From: Erythroxylum novogranatense
Lineage: Eukaryota > Streptophyta > Magnoliopsida > Malpighiales > Erythroxylaceae
Reading direction: 5' to 3'
Assembly: GCA_029891385.1 (NCBI GenBank)
Contig: CM057233.1
Span: 29,866,540-29,930,539 of the forward strand
DNA length: 64,000 nucleotides
The notes under the pieces are model-generated. The model did no database searches and was not told the origin of the DNA. It was given only the letters and a program-made list of their open reading frames with translations. This document shows positions 1 to 12,060 of this stretch, piece by piece. Both the position numbers and the translations under genes were made by a program. Positions within the stretch are counted from its first letter, which is position 1. Each line of letters opens with the position of its first letter.

Positions 1-108
1 AGATTTAAGGCAAATGTAATCAAGTAATTCGAGGGCAATCTGTTGAAACAACAATCTAAGTTCATTCATTTCCCTTGCTTTTTACTATGTGATGAAATAG
101 TGTCTCAC

Positions 109-3100
109 CAGTTGGCTCTCATTCCTGCAAGGAGAGTATTGGTCTTTAATAGTTCAACAGTCCAATCAATGGTGTGAATTTTAGCCATTACAGCCGAAGT
201 TACCAGCCTTGCATGACGGTACAGCTTCTCATCGTCAAAGTCGGGGTAATTTTCCTGAAAACAGTAGCAAATACAAGCCATCCTGATCTTGTTAAATATA
301 TCAATCCCTCTTTTTCTAGTTCTAGGAAATGAATAAATTTGGTAACTCAGCAACTTTATTTTTCCAAAGTAAATTCAGCTACATTATTTCACGTTTAAAA
401 CAGTAAAATATCTTATGTGCAGCTTGAATTTAATTTTCTGGAAGCGTGCGTTGGAGATTTAAGTACGTAAAGTGGATAAACTATAAAGGATTGACTACCT
501 TCCTGACTTGCCATACCAATTTTGTGAAGGATTACTTACCTTAAGCATGTCGCACACAGCGTTGTGTTCTTGGACAAACAAAGACTGCAATAAGGTCAAG
601 CCTGCCCATGAATTTTTTACGTCGCCTGCGACAGGTATCCAGTGTTCATCATGCTCAAGGAGACCGTTTCCTGAAATTTTTAACTTGCCGTCTCTGCATG
701 TTCTCACCCTTCTCAATCCATGTTCATTGTTTCCATAAATCGTACTTCCGTCCCTGTTTTAATCTTTAGAGGCTCAAATACATGTAATATTTAGTCGAAA
801 CATGTGTATATTTAGTCGAAACATGTGTATACTTACCACCAGGCTGTTCTCGTATTCAGAGTTCCTGTCTCAATAGGATAAGAACCTGTGGAAATTTCTT
901 TGGTCCTGTAGAACTTGAAAGACTTATTCCACGGACACCCAGTTGCAGTTTCTTCATCACTTACTTCGATTTCTACCTGCTAGAAAAGAATGTGATACCA
1001 TAGACATTACTAGAGCGAGCTCAATTACGCGCTTGTTGGGCGTCCACTCAAAAATATACATCGCTGATCTTTTCATTGTTTTGCAAAGAAAACTTGAATC
1101 AGTTTGAGGGGTTAGTGTGTTTTTTGTTGTTATCATTCAACTCATAATATTGATACATCAATTGAAGTCTAGTTATAGGTGTCAAGTCTGAAAGTTACTA
1201 TATGCTAAATATTGACTTGTTACCTGTTGGGTATCCTCCATATGATCAATCCAATCATGAATCATGAATTGTATCCAAGTGCTCGCTATCATATTGAATT
1301 GCTTTCCATAGTCTTTGAAAGTTGTCCTCGTCAAAAGTTTGCCGGCCACCAGTGTTGGATGGGGATCTAGCAACTTGCATTAAACAAATTGACGATTGAA
1401 AAAGAGAAGAGAAGCACTACAAAATTTGTGAAGTAGACAAGTATTAATTCAGGGATATTTTTGAACATGACTTGAGACCAATCATATTTGTGAACATCCT
1501 TAAGAATTATTAACTAGATCATATTACAAAAATTCTCAGGATTAAGTTGTCAATATCATACTAAAACATTAAAAAGTAAATATTTTAAATATAAAAGTTA
1601 TTCTAAAATATTTTCCAGGTGAAAATCATAGTTATATATTTTAATAACTAAATATTGAAGAAATAAATATATATTTAATAAATAAATATTATTTAAAATT
1701 GAAATTCAAATCATTTAAAATATTTTGAAAATTAAAGAATGGATAAAAACTCCAATACTCCATTTTGGAGATGCTGCACTACTTTTACTCTAACCTACAA
1801 CTCTATTTTTCACACCAAAAGGAATATTCTTAATCTATTTCATTTTTCCTTTTATTTTATTATCAATATTACTTTATAAAATTTACCAAACTTTATTTTT
1901 CGTGTTCATTTTATTCACAACATTATTGTTGTTATATTTTTCTGTTAATAAATAATAAAAATAAAATTTAAACTAAACTATAATTTGTTATTTGATAATA
2001 CTAAATGAAATAAAGACATATTGCACTACTTCATTTTTTAATATATTAAATGGCAATATAATTAAGCAATATCAAACATCAAATTTTATTCAATTTCATA
2101 AATAAAAACATTTTGACATTAAAAAACATTCATTACATCAAAAAATTAAAAGATAATATTGCCACTAAAATAGACATTTTGTTTGTAATTTATTATGTTA
2201 TTCGACTATTAATGTCATTGTATTTGTGATTTATTTATTTTATGTTTTCTAACAGATATGTTTTAAATTATTTATTTAAAATATTTATTCATAAGTGAAT
2301 AATTATAAAGTTATAAACATATGATCAAATTTCTTCAAAAAATATGATCAAAATATTTATAAACATGAGACTAAATTATAAAATTACTATAAAGTTATAA
2401 TTATTTAAATAAACATATGATGAAAATATTGAAATATTGTGTAAATAACAACATAAAGAAAGAACGAAAGAATTCAAAAGAATGAAAGAATATCGGTTAT
2501 TATCAAATATTTTTAAAATTATAAAATAAAATTTCAATTTTATATAATTAAAATTTATCCTGCTATTATGATTAAAATTGAAAACATATATTTTTAAATT
2601 TTAGCTCAATAAATATTCTATATTTTAAATATAACAATTATTCTTAAAATATTTTATATTTTAAAAATTGAAACATAAATATATCTTTTCAATATAATCT
2701 TTTAATTTTAATTTATAAATTTGATTTGATATTTCAACGTATCAGCCAGTAAAATTGGCACAACATATTACAATTTGATACAATAATTCTCTATGTTATA
2801 CAATAACTTTATACCATTTTTTGATCAATACAGTCGAGGCTAGCATATTTAGAAATTTATAGTATTGAGATGATTGTCATCCTAATGTCTCCTCATAACA
2901 TTTATATACGGAACTTTATTATTATTTTATATAATTTTATAACTCAAGTTATATCGTCTTCAGCTGTGAGTTGGGACAAACACTAAGTTAGAATGGTAGA
3001 AAACAAAATCCACCAAAATGAACCACTTTTAACCCATATGTATCGTAACATGCCACATTTAATTAGAAATTGTATAAATAACCTCGAAGCGTAAGCTGTT

Positions 3101-3652
3101 TTTCTTCATGTTTGAAAATTTCAAGGAAAAATGTCTCTTACTGCATAGTTTGAAGTGGATTGGGGCATATTGCGGCCAAAAAATGTTTCAGAGCTCCCAA
3201 CAATGTCATCTGCAGGGTCGTTGTATCTTCCATCGGCTGTCCGGTAAGAGAATTTGCTGGTATCATATGTTTGACCTTTAATGTCTCCAACGTTCAAAAG
3301 ATTATAACGTTGATGCAGGTGCCTTCTAATTGCCAAGTATGCAAGTCCCAGAAAAACCGGTAGTTTCGGCCATAACCTCTTCTTGTCCGCAGAATGCATA
3401 ATCTGTACAGATTAAGATAGTAATTAAGGACGATACATTATATCTTAGAACTCATAAGGCAATAATAGTATTAATGGATCTTACAGCTAAAATATAACTA
3501 GTGATACTGATACAGGATAAACACGAACGAGGAATGAGAGTTGTACTTACATGGAAAAGTATTCTGTCAAGGAAAGTCATTTTGGCAACGATATCCCTCA
3601 TTTGAGGATGAAGAGATGAGGGGGAGCAATTACAGAAACAAAATAAAGTCAT
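109..3652 (-). CDS. DOX2: Fatty-acid alpha-dioxygenase, DOX2 type (5' part of gene, six exons; 3' part left of window)
   Basis: Heme enzyme of the animal-peroxidase superfamily that adds O2 to the alpha carbon of fatty acids to give 2-hydroperoxides (plant oxylipin pathway). Exons on the minus strand: 3652-3551, 3402-3142, 1373-1224, 976-837, 753-540, 254-109. All donors are GT and all acceptors AG, and the phases join without a stop, giving 337 codons plus 2 nt of a family length near 640. The start is ATG 3652, preceded in frame by TGA. Diagnostic stretches are LPVFLGLAYL, RRHLHQRYNLLNVG, SYRTADG, FFGRN, QFNMIA and FMIHDWIDH, whose His (residue 160) fits the distal heme His. NSWAG, FVQEHNAVCDML and KIHTIDWTVELLKTDTL-like sequence follow; His316 and Thr321 keep the spacing of the carboxylate-binding His/Thr pair known from the rice enzyme. 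YDTSKF...RNMP and DPHPTLVA resemble DOX2 more than DOX1. The proximal heme His and catalytic Tyr would lie outside the window. Confidence 0.93.
1374..3141 (-). other. Intron 2 of the alpha-dioxygenase gene (1.77 kb, very AT-rich)
   Basis: This intron is far longer than the other four complete ones (83 to 285 bp). It is very AT-rich with many A and T runs. No open frame or coding similarity is seen. The stretch near 1750-1830 (two close copies of a ctccattttggag-like phrase) resembles the ends of small non-autonomous DNA transposons of plants, but no matching inverted end or target duplication could be fixed, so this is only a suspicion. Confidence 0.6.
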
Positions 3653-3724
3653 GATTCATATACCGACGAGAAATGATGCTTTTATCAGTGAAATGTATGA
3701 GAGATCATAGTGCTGTGGGAGGGG

Positions 3725-3731
3725 TTTTATA
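3725..3731 (-). promoter_or_regulatory. Probable TATA box of the alpha-dioxygenase gene
   Basis: On the minus strand this reads TATAAAA inside TTCTATAAAACC, 73 bp upstream of the ATG at 3652. That spacing allows a 5' leader of about 40-50 nt. A weaker alternative, TGATAAAAG, lies closer to the ATG (about 3680-3690). No start site is known, so the call rests on sequence and distance only. Confidence 0.5.
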
Positions 3732-3810
3732 GAACTTCCAGATACACTTTGGAGGTTGTTGGCGACCGCTTTTGGTATGACATGAGTGTACGTATGTCCA
3801 AAAGATTTCG

Positions 3811-3846
3811 GTATAATGCATTAGAATGGTATAATGCATTAGAATG
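3811..3846 (+). repeat. 18-bp perfect tandem duplication
   Basis: Two adjacent identical copies of gtataatgcattagaatg (3811-3828 and 3829-3846) lie just left of the SINE. The end of the second copy overlaps the SINE's left target duplication, so the duplication arose at or near the insertion site. Confidence 0.9.
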
Positions 3847-3988
3847 GTTTGTAGAATCCAGTGGGTAGTAAACTCTTGGGCTAGCTGTAGCCTCCAAAAG
3901 GGATGTATCAATACAGCGAAGGGGATTAGTCACGGGCTTCGACCCTATAGACACCTCTTGGGGAACCAAAAAAAAAGAATGGTTTGTA
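3841..3988 (+). mobile_element. tRNA-derived SINE with target-site duplications
   Basis: A 122-bp body (3854-3975) is flanked by perfect 13-bp direct repeats (3841-3853 and 3976-3988, agaatggtttgta) and ends in an A run directly before the right repeat. Inside, gcttcgaccct (3935-3945) fits the RNA polymerase III B box (GGTTCGANNCC) with small changes; a degenerate A box may lie near 3863-3880. Length, poly(A) end and long target duplication are the hallmarks of a SINE moved by LINE machinery. It sits about 190 to 340 bp upstream of the dioxygenase ATG, opposite to that gene's transcription. The identity of both repeats suggests a fairly recent insertion. Confidence 0.8.
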
Positions 3989-5023
3989 ATATGAACTTTA
4001 ATTTGAAGTGATATATATAGTTTGAAATTTTAAAAATTACATATTATAATTATTGGGATATTAATTATTTAACTTCTTTTAATTTTAGAGATCATTAGTA
4101 CACATCACAAAGTATGAAATAAAAGAATGTATTGCTAACAATCAATTTTAATACAACATAATATTGCTTAAAATTAACCATATCACGTAGGAGATGGAAG
4201 TAATGTACTATAAAATTACTATATATAGAGTTCGTGGATGCAAATGCACAGTTGTCCTTGTCAGCTTGCAAACTCTTATCTTCAATGTGATACCTAGCCT
4301 GGCCAAGGAAATAACTAAAAGCTTATTTGGCAAGAAGAAATTAGGTTGTAATTTAATTGCAGCGTCTGTCCCATCATGCCATTAATGCAATCAATTAGCC
4401 TTACATCCTCCGGCTCATTTCATTTCATTTCGGATATCAGATTTTTATGGGAGAGGACTACTTACTACACACTCTTTTATGTCTTATGCGAAAGAAATCA
4501 ATGTGCAAATTTTTTTTGGCTCATTTGAGTTTGACAGGAGCACCTGTAAAGCGCCTTTGGCTTACCCTCCCTCTTGGTTTAAGTCACCATCTGCGCGCGG
4601 ATGAGCAAGGGGTTTTGTTTAGTCATTAGTGTGTTGTTTCTTCTTCCATGTAATAAAAAAAAAATCAATCAATTCCAAGGGTTCATTGTTTGTCACAATA
4701 ACGTTCTAGTTGGCCTATTATGCTTATTGGATAATCAGCTATCACCCTGAATTTAGGAAACTGGAAGGGTTTACAATTACATGTACACATCAACTGATTT
4801 TCACGTTACTTAATCAATTTATCTTTTCGTAATTATTGAGCTTAGTAAATCTTTGAGAGAATTGTCTTTTTCAAGTAGCGGAAACCTACTTTAACGTAAT
4901 AATAATCTTCAACACGATAATTTTTGGTAAACAAGTGTATCTATTTCACACTATTTTAAATGCAAACTTGAACTTGTTTGACGAAAAAAAACAAAAATGA
5001 AATGCAGGTCTCTAATATCTTCT
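3989..5023. other. Intergenic, nothing firm recognised
   Basis: This stretch between the SINE and the LINE debris has no open frame with recognisable product. Small frames at 4194-4385 and 4447-4629 match nothing I know. An A10 tract at about 4657-4667, preceded by pyrimidine-rich sequence and a tgtaataaa phrase, could be the 3' end of an old retroposed copy, but no target duplication was found. Confidence 0.5.
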
Positions 5024-5561
5024 ACTAAGAAGAGGATCTTATCGTAGATCAATAAATACTTTTCACGTGGCAGCAGATTGTAGTTAACTGTCTCAATCCT
5101 TAGCAACCTGTACTGAGAAGAGGATCTTATAATAAAGCAATAAATACTTTTCGTATGAAAGCTCTATCCTTACCAACTTGCACATCTATTGGCTATCTCA
5201 TCTCACTGTCAAGGGGCATCTTGAAAAAACTCGATTGAATAATTAGAAAATTCATATGGAATGGTCAGAATACCTGTTATGCAAAAGGTCCTAAGATTGA
5301 ATAATTAGAAAATTCACATGGAATGGTCAGAATACCTGTTATGGAAAAGGTTCTAAGATTGAATAATTAGAAAATTCATATGGAATAGATAGCTGACGCA
5401 ACCTCAAGTCAAGAATTTTATTGGAAACGGCAACAATACAACATTTTGGTTTGAAAATTGGCATCCTCTGACGCCATTATCTCTCAGTCCATACTTTCAA
5501 AGTTTACGAGGATCTATACTTGTCCATTCAAATGCTTATCCAAAATGATAATTGCTTTTGA
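5024..5561 (+). pseudogene. LINE (non-LTR retrotransposon) ORF2 debris, reverse-transcriptase C-terminal region
   Basis: Translated pieces on the plus strand fit the C-terminal part of plant LINE ORF2. Around 5200-5270 there is a SRGILKKLD, stop, IIRKFIWNG pattern like the usual LPKGIIKKLDSIIRKFLW block. Around 5412-5500 a FIGNGNNTTFWFENWHPLTPLS pattern matches the block before the zinc-binding (zf-RVT) domain. Stops and duplications interrupt it. A 45-bp segment near 5024 recurs near 5110 (shared core aagaggatctta), and a 62-bp unit is repeated from 5233. The minus-strand Athila element cuts it at 5566; no convincing continuation was found after 27855. Confidence 0.65.
5233..5391 (+). repeat. 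62-bp tandem repeat, about 2.5 copies, inside LINE debris
   Basis: Units start at 5233, 5295 and 5357, each beginning gattgaataattagaaaatt. The copies differ at only a few positions, so the duplication is younger than the LINE's decay. The third copy is cut after about 35 bp. Confidence 0.9.
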
Positions 5562-5566
5562 CTTTT

Positions 5567-6872
5567 GTTGAGTACAAGTGCATGGGTCATAGCATAATAT
5601 ATGAGGTGTCGATTCTACGAGAAATTAGTAAACTAATCGAATCCTAAGTTCTCTAAGGCCTAAAACTGTAATTAAATGAAAATAAAAACTAAATAGAAAA
5701 ATAAACAATCAAATATGGATTGATTGAAATTAGATTCTAAATTAATGCAAGAGATCAAATTTAAGTACCACCAATTGACAATTGAAATTCAAACAAGGAA
5801 TAATAACAAATTATGAAAAAGGAGATTTATCCTATCATCAATGCTAACTTAGTCATTTTTCTGTTAATACGATGTCGGCCCTAGGCTTTTAAAGGGTGGA
5901 TTAGCCTCTCTTGAGTTATAATCACTAAGCCCTAAATCATAAACCCTGATTAAGTTGAGTTACCAAACATGTAATCTCTCGATTAACAAAACAATGCACA
6001 ACATAATTAGTACTTAAGCATTCCAATAAGCAACCACCTGATACGAGATCTCTCTCCGTATAATTACTGATTTGATTATTTGCGTAGTCTATTAGATAGC
6101 TTAATTCTCATTAACCAACTTAATCATTTTGCATTTGGTTCACTCTCTCGATTTATTACCGAAACATGCAATTACAATAAATAATCACAACGCCTAACAT
6201 CACTAACAACAAAAACATCTAAATTAACATTAAATAAAGTATAATTCTCTAAAAGAAGTTAGAACATCTTTAAACTAAGGTTCATCATCATCAATTCATA
6301 CATCAAATGAAAAAAATAAAAGATGGAAAGAAGAAAAGATAATTTGTGAGGACTAGAGGTTGAAGCATCTCCCTATTCTTCTCTGTCCTCCTTTGTCCTC
6401 TTCCTTAACTTTTTTCCGAAGATGGCAAATGGAGGCTCTCATTAGGGTTTCTTTTTCTTATAGTCTTTTTTTCCATTTAGGGTAAAAATTAGGTTTTACC
6501 CAGGCTCAAAAGTACGGAATAACCCATGAAAAATTAAGTTCAGAAAGCCGATCTACATCTATCATCACAGAAGCCACGATCGTGGCTTGCTAAAATCAGC
6601 TTCTATCTTAGACCACGATCGTGGCCCTAAGTCCTCTGCCAACCTTCAAATCTTCTCCATTCTTTGATATTTGATATCAAATACTAACAAATACATTAAA
6701 GCACCTCAAACACATAAAATTAAAGCTCAATAGCAACCCACATATCACTCAAAACAAAAATATTTAACTAACTAACAAAATTCTAAACCTAAACAGAAAT
6801 TAATCAATTAATTAACAACTAAAAATATACTAAATGCCTACTAAAACATCATATAACCTACAACTATCAACA
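5567..6872 (-). repeat. 3' LTR of the minus-strand Athila-like element
   Basis: It pairs with the split LTR at 12079-13172/27650-27855. On the minus strand it starts TGTTGATAG at 6872 and ends CTCAACA at 5567. Two perfect palindromes of the CCACGATCGTGG type lie at about 6573-6626. A TATA-like gactataagaaa lies downstream of them on the minus strand near 6450-6465. Confidence 0.88.
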
Positions 6873-8379
6873 TCTCATACTTGAACTTTTGCTTGTCCTT
6901 AAGCAAAAACAAAACAAACACACCAAACAACAACACACACGTATGCAATAATGGTACAATAGCAATGAACTTCATGAAAAAGTTTAACTATAAACACAAT
7001 CCTTCAATTGTTCTAAATTGTTAACTTATGAAATATTATCTAAGTACTTCAGACTAAATATACATATTAATCAAGGCTTAATATCAAATTCATTCATTCC
7101 TATCACTCTCTTACACACACATTGATAATTAGTTAGACAGTCAAAATTGTAACTATACTTAAGTAGATTTTCATGAGAAGTCATGCTATTTACAAAGTTC
7201 TGTAGGATTTATTAAAGAATACACTATTTTTATTAATTTTTATTAACATAAACCTAGCCTTTTGATGCAAAGGCAAACATTTATGATGAATGCCCCCCGA
7301 TTACTTAACTAAATCATGTTTTTATTAAATGTCTTGGTTGGATGTCATTAGTCTTTTGACGTAAAGGCAAACATTTGTGATTAATATTTCCCAATTACTT
7401 AACTACACCACATTCTCAACTAGCTACTAGCTCTATTCATAACCCGATTTGTTTCAAAAAAGCCCAGTGGACTAGTTATTTATTAAACATAAACACGCAC
7501 TTCTTGTTTTTTAATATATTTTCTTGCCTACCTCATTTCCTTAGCTAATTATTCTCATGAAAAGATGTAAACCATGCAACTTATTTAATTAACCTAAAAT
7601 TATAAATGAATGTGTCAAATTATTAGGGTGAACGAACTAACATCATATCCTAATTAACATACATATTTAACCAAAGCAACTTAGGATACTAATTTCACAA
7701 GCTAATAAATCTTAGCAACCTAAAAGACTATGTTCAAAGCTAAACTGATTCTGTTAAGTCCTAGTCATTGACACATTCAAACGAGTCACATCCTGCAATC
7801 TAAACAAAACTAACATGTAATATGCAAAATCAACACTCAAAATAAAAACATATAATGCACATAACTGAACCCTTCCCCAGACTTGGACAATATATTATTC
7901 TCAATGTCAGAAGGACAATTAACACATAAGGTGGTGATAAAACAAAATAATAGCAAAAATATTAAAATAAAATAAAATAAAAAGATAAAGGTTAAATTAT
8001 AAGAACCTATCATGGCAATTGAGGTGGTGATGGTGATAGTGTAAGAGGTGGAATCTCCACGTTTTGAGTAGCAAAATATTTGTGAATGCTTCATATGTCT
8101 ACATGTTGTTTTCGTTGCACCTTCACAATCTCATTCAACACCTTAGCATTATTTATAATAGCTTTGTTAGTGTTTGAAATTGCTTCCAATACCTTCTCCC
8201 ATCTAGCTATCTCTTCTCCTGGCTCTTCACTAGTTGATTGCTCCTCTTCTTTTTGTTGTGGCACCAAGCTTGAACCAGCCTATCTTGCCCTGTTCTTAAC
8301 ATGAGTTTTTTCAAAGATATCCTAGAGTTCCATCTATTAGACCTCCAATATCTCCGCCTGCCTCAAGTGTTAGTGGTTA
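6873..8379 (-). other. Non-coding 3' part of the Athila-like internal region
   Basis: It lies between the Athila ORF-1-like remnant and the 3' LTR. Both strands are AT-rich with no believable reading frame; short frames at 7837-8094 and 8086-8304 match nothing. The minus-strand sequence next to the LTR (about 6873-6890, purine-rich AAGTTCAAGTATGAGA) is the position of the polypurine tract. Confidence 0.55.
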
Positions 8380-8900
8380 AGAAATTTAGGAAGATGCACA
8401 GTTAGTCCATCATAATTGACACCATAATACTCCACAATAGCTGTAACCAAATATCCGATGCCTAGATTATTGCTTCTCTTTTTTGAAGTAGCAATAATAG
8501 TTTTAAAGATAGGGGTGGAGGTGTAAACTTGGACATTATGATCCATGCACTATAACAAGAAAGTTCTTTAACCAACATTTGTAACTTTCAAGTTTGTCAA
8601 ACCCGGTTTGACACAAAAACTTGTGTAATATTACGTTTTCAGGACTATGAATAATATTATTGTCGGTGTTCTTAGAGTCAAAATTATCTTGCCCAGTCAA
8701 TTCATTCCAATAATGTTTGGCACAAAAATCCTCATGTCGGTCTACTATGGTCAATTCCTGGAATCTCTTAATTTCACACAAAGTTTATAATTCAACTCAT
8801 ATGGTTGACCCTATAATCAATATCATAGATCCTTAGGGTTGCTAAGCTCATTTGGAGGGAAGTGAAGAATTCTAGGGTAAATTCTTCATAGATAACATAG
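8380..8900 (-). pseudogene. Athila ORF-1-like protein remnant (minus strand)
   Basis: The minus frame 8781-8536 contains TIVDRHEDFCAKHYW, NELTGQDNFDSKNT, ILHKFLCQTGFDKLES and KCWLKNFLVIVHG. Their order resembles the plant-specific Athila ORF-1 family, in which a W..ITG block is followed by an SK...I..P.LRYLHR block. The frame then shifts near 8530 and continues as VQVYTSTPIFKTIIATSKK and IGYLVTAIVEYYGVNYDG. Upstream decayed sequence (about 8900-8790) still reads like the family's start. The role of this protein in Athila elements is not established. It sits between protease and 3' LTR, where autonomous relatives have pol and an env-like gene. Family assignment is from memory of the motif order and is moderately sure. 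Confidence 0.5.
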
Positions 8901-10034
8901 CTAAAGCAAATAAATTGTTACCATTAGATTCTTCCTCCTAATAAGTTGACTCGTTCTCTTAATCCAATTCGTTCTAATGTCTCAAAATCTAAGTATCTAT
9001 GCACAAAATTTTTTTTAGATTAAGGGTTTGGAAGCATTTACCTTCTTCTTCTGGGTAAATCGAAAAGGGTGTTCTGTACTCTACGACCTAGTTGCTTTAT
9101 CGTGGCCTAACACTTGAATTTTGCCCTTCAATTAAACTCACTTGACCGTTTTCTTAATACGCGGTCTAATTGGAATTAGAGTTGTGAAAAATTTAGAGTG
9201 AAAAACTTTTATAGAAAGAAGGGAGAGGATTTGAGACTTTGATTACTAGAGAGAGAACGGAGAGAGTGATGAGGGTGAGAAAAATGAGGGCAAAAGTAAA
9301 TATATAGTTTTGGAAGAAGAAAGGAGGGGTAAATTTGAAAAAAAATCGTGAAAATCTTGTGTCTAAATTGTCCCTATCGTAGGCCATGATTGTGGCCCTG
9401 AAAATTCCTACACTCTTTCCCATTTTTGCATCTTTTCCTCATTTCACTCTTGAGGTCTTCCACACCTTATAATAGCATCATCACTTCATTGTTTCCCTTT
9501 CCAAACCATTCTCATCCATTATGAAAAAGAGGAAACTAAGAATTTATAAGTCATGCTTATGCTTGATCTCTTCAAGTTGTTCCATTTATTTCGAAAGCAC
9601 GCATAAACAAAATTGGAAACCTATTCTAATATGAAGGATAAAACAACTAAAAATTGAAAATCATATGTTGCCTCCCATACAGTGCTTTGTTTACTGTCAC
9701 TAACATTACATTCTTTGTTTGCTCATGGTGGTTCAAATGAGTTATATGATGGTAACGTCATTATAACTTTCATAAACTTTATTCGAGCTATCGGAGTATG
9801 CTTCTTACCACCTTTCTTTTTCAGTTTCTTCTTCTTTTGAGTGCTTTTTCAATTTTTTGGTTGTTCTAATGGGTCTTACGAGTATAACCTGGCTCAACTT
9901 CTTCATAAAATTTATTGCTCCTTATAGCATCTACAGATTTGAGATAATTGTTTTTATCATTAGATACTTCAAATGACACTTTTTCATCCCCCACTCTTAA
10001 ACTCAATTCACCCGACATCAACATCTATGATAGA

Positions 10035-10397
10035 TCAAAAAGTGGTTAAAAATGGTCTTCTTGGGATAATAAGTGTCTCCACATCTTTTGTGTCTAATAT
10101 TACAAACAATGTGGGAAAAGTGAACTTGTCGACCCTAATAAGAAAATCCTTGACTACACCTCTAAGATGGTGAATTGTTATATTAGCTATTTGAACCCGC
10201 ATCCTGGTGGGTGGTATTTCACCTAACTCCAATTTCTTACATAAGGTATAAGGCATCATACTTATAATAGCTCCTAGATCCGTAAATGCCTTGTCCATTT
10301 TGACACTATCAATAGTGTATGGGATGTAAAAATCTCCTGGATCATCTCTCATTTGCGGTAGTGCTATCACTTCAAGGGAGTTCATTTTTCTTAACAA
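10035..10397 (-). pseudogene. Retropepsin-like aspartic protease of the Athila-like element
   Basis: This 120-codon open frame has DPGDFYIPYTI, a DLGAIISMMP active-site block, a LRGVVKDFLIRVD block and, near the end, LIIPRRPFL in place of the usual LILGRPFL. The catalytic Asp is kept (DLGA is normal for the Athila group rather than DTG). The frame ends right after this block, where reverse transcriptase would normally begin. It would have cleaved the element's gag polyprotein. It is open across the domain but cut off from gag by stops and frameshifts, so it is called a pseudogene. Confidence 0.8.
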
Positions 10398-10683
10398 TTA
10401 ATTCTCCAGCTACTCTTTTATAGATTATGTACAAACGAGTTGCACTTTTAAGTGCTCTATTATATTTAAAACTTCATTTAGTTTTACTTCCTTTGATTTC
10501 CTTATTGCTCCAATAGGGTATGGAATTAGAGGTTGATATTTCTTGATTTCAGTCAGGTTATATTTAACTTATAGGGAACTTTCATTGACCTTCCACATTA
10601 GGCATTTATTCAATAGCTTAGGTGATTACCATTATCCTTTCTTTTGGATTCATCTCGGTATTACTAGGAAGGGTTCTCGTACT

Positions 10684-11860
10684 TCATGTCAACAATGCAT
10701 AAGCTAATTGACTCATTTGGATTTCTAAGTTACGTATAAAAGAGACATGGTTCTTTATTACTTGTTCAAATTTTCCTTCTAGCCTTTTAAGAGCTTCATC
10801 CATATTCATGAGCTTGTCCAAGATTTTGTCCAACTTAGAGTCTATAGAATTGGGTTTTTCCTGTTGGAATTCAGGTGTCCCTTGAGGTAATTGACCTCCT
10901 GCATTTTTTGACCAAAAAAATTTGGGTGGTTTTTTCACCCAGGATAATAATTGCTAGAATAAGTGTTGTTTCCTTGGTTGCTCCATCTTGCCATTTTGCA
11001 TTGAAAAACAATCAGTAGTAAAATGATTATTTTGCCCACATAATTCACTTCTATACTGAATTGCTTTAATGAGAGATGATGAAAGGCTTGGAGGCTGTTA
11101 AGTTGTCTTGTCAAATTGTCAATCTCAACCTGCATTGCTATTATTAAATCGACAGCAATGAATCCCTTATGATCTAGGAAAGTTGACTTTTGTCTACTTA
11201 TGTTTGACAACCAAAAATAACTATTACTTTCCATCTCTTCCAATAATTCCTATGCTTCCTCAACTGTCTTCAGAATAAAAGATCCTCTAGAAGTTGTATC
11301 TATGATGCCTCTTATAGGTGGATTGACTCCATGATAGAATGTTTGCAAAAGAAATTCCTTTGTTAGATTATAGTGAGGACATCTTTTTCGCAAGTCCTTG
11401 TAGTGCTCCAACGCTTTGTATAATGACTCCCTGTCATTTTGTTTGAAATTCACAATTTCCATTATTAACCTTGTCATCATTGTAAAGGGGAAGTACTTAT
11501 CAAAAAATGCAAGCATCAACTACTCCCAAGTTGTGACGTTTGTGGGTTTTAAAGAAAGATACTACCTTAGATAGATCCTATAATATGAAGGGAAAGAGCC
11601 TCATCTTAATGGCGTCTTCCGGCATCCGTTGATATAAGAAAGTATCACATATTTCAAGAAAATTCACTAAATGAGTGTTAGATCCTTATTAGTTAACTCA
11701 TAAAATTGTACATTGATTTGCAACATGTTCAGCAAAGCTGGCTTAATCACGAATAAGGTTGCTTGTACTGGTGGTCGAGTGATGCATCGGTCTGTAGCAT
11801 TAAATCTCAATCTTATGAAATCCATCAAAGTTCATTGTTGTTCTTTTTAATTGAATTCTT
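10684..11860 (-). pseudogene. gag of the minus-strand Athila-like element, broken
   Basis: Reading on the minus strand there is a RPPVQA start-type block (about 11790), a HLVNFLEICDTFLYQ block (about 11670) and a MPEDAIKMRLFPF block. These are followed after a stop by FDKYFPFTMMTRL, FKQNDRESLYKALEHYKDL, RKRCPHYNL and a QTFYHGVNPPIRGIIDTTS stretch (11519-11250). Downstream come SNSYFWLS-like sequence (11243-10935) and a coiled region with IDSKLDKILDKLMN and RLEGKFEQVIKN (10938-10684). This is the normal order of an Athila-type gag (Retrotrans_gag core, then a coiled C-terminus). At least three stops or frame changes break it, so no capsid protein can be made. Confidence 0.8.
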
Positions 11861-12060
11861 CTACCACTGTTTCTTTAATTTCTTCTTCTAGGCATCATAA
11901 TCTTCATAATACTCCTTCCAATTGGGTGATGTCAAGTGTTAGAGTCTCAATGATCCTTTTGAACTCCTAGTGATTCTTATGTTCATGTAATTGCATGGAT
12001 ACAAGAAAGATGAAAATTCCTTAAACTAAAAGAATTCAACTAATCTTAACTAATTCCACA

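Noticed and set aside
3705..3969. Minus-strand frames of 68 and 80 codons upstream of the dioxygenase
   Set aside because: They run through the SINE and the 18-bp duplication and are explained by these.
3854..3975. Functional tRNA gene
   Set aside because: Only a B-box-like motif is clear; there is no cloverleaf, and an A-tail with target duplications shows it is a SINE.
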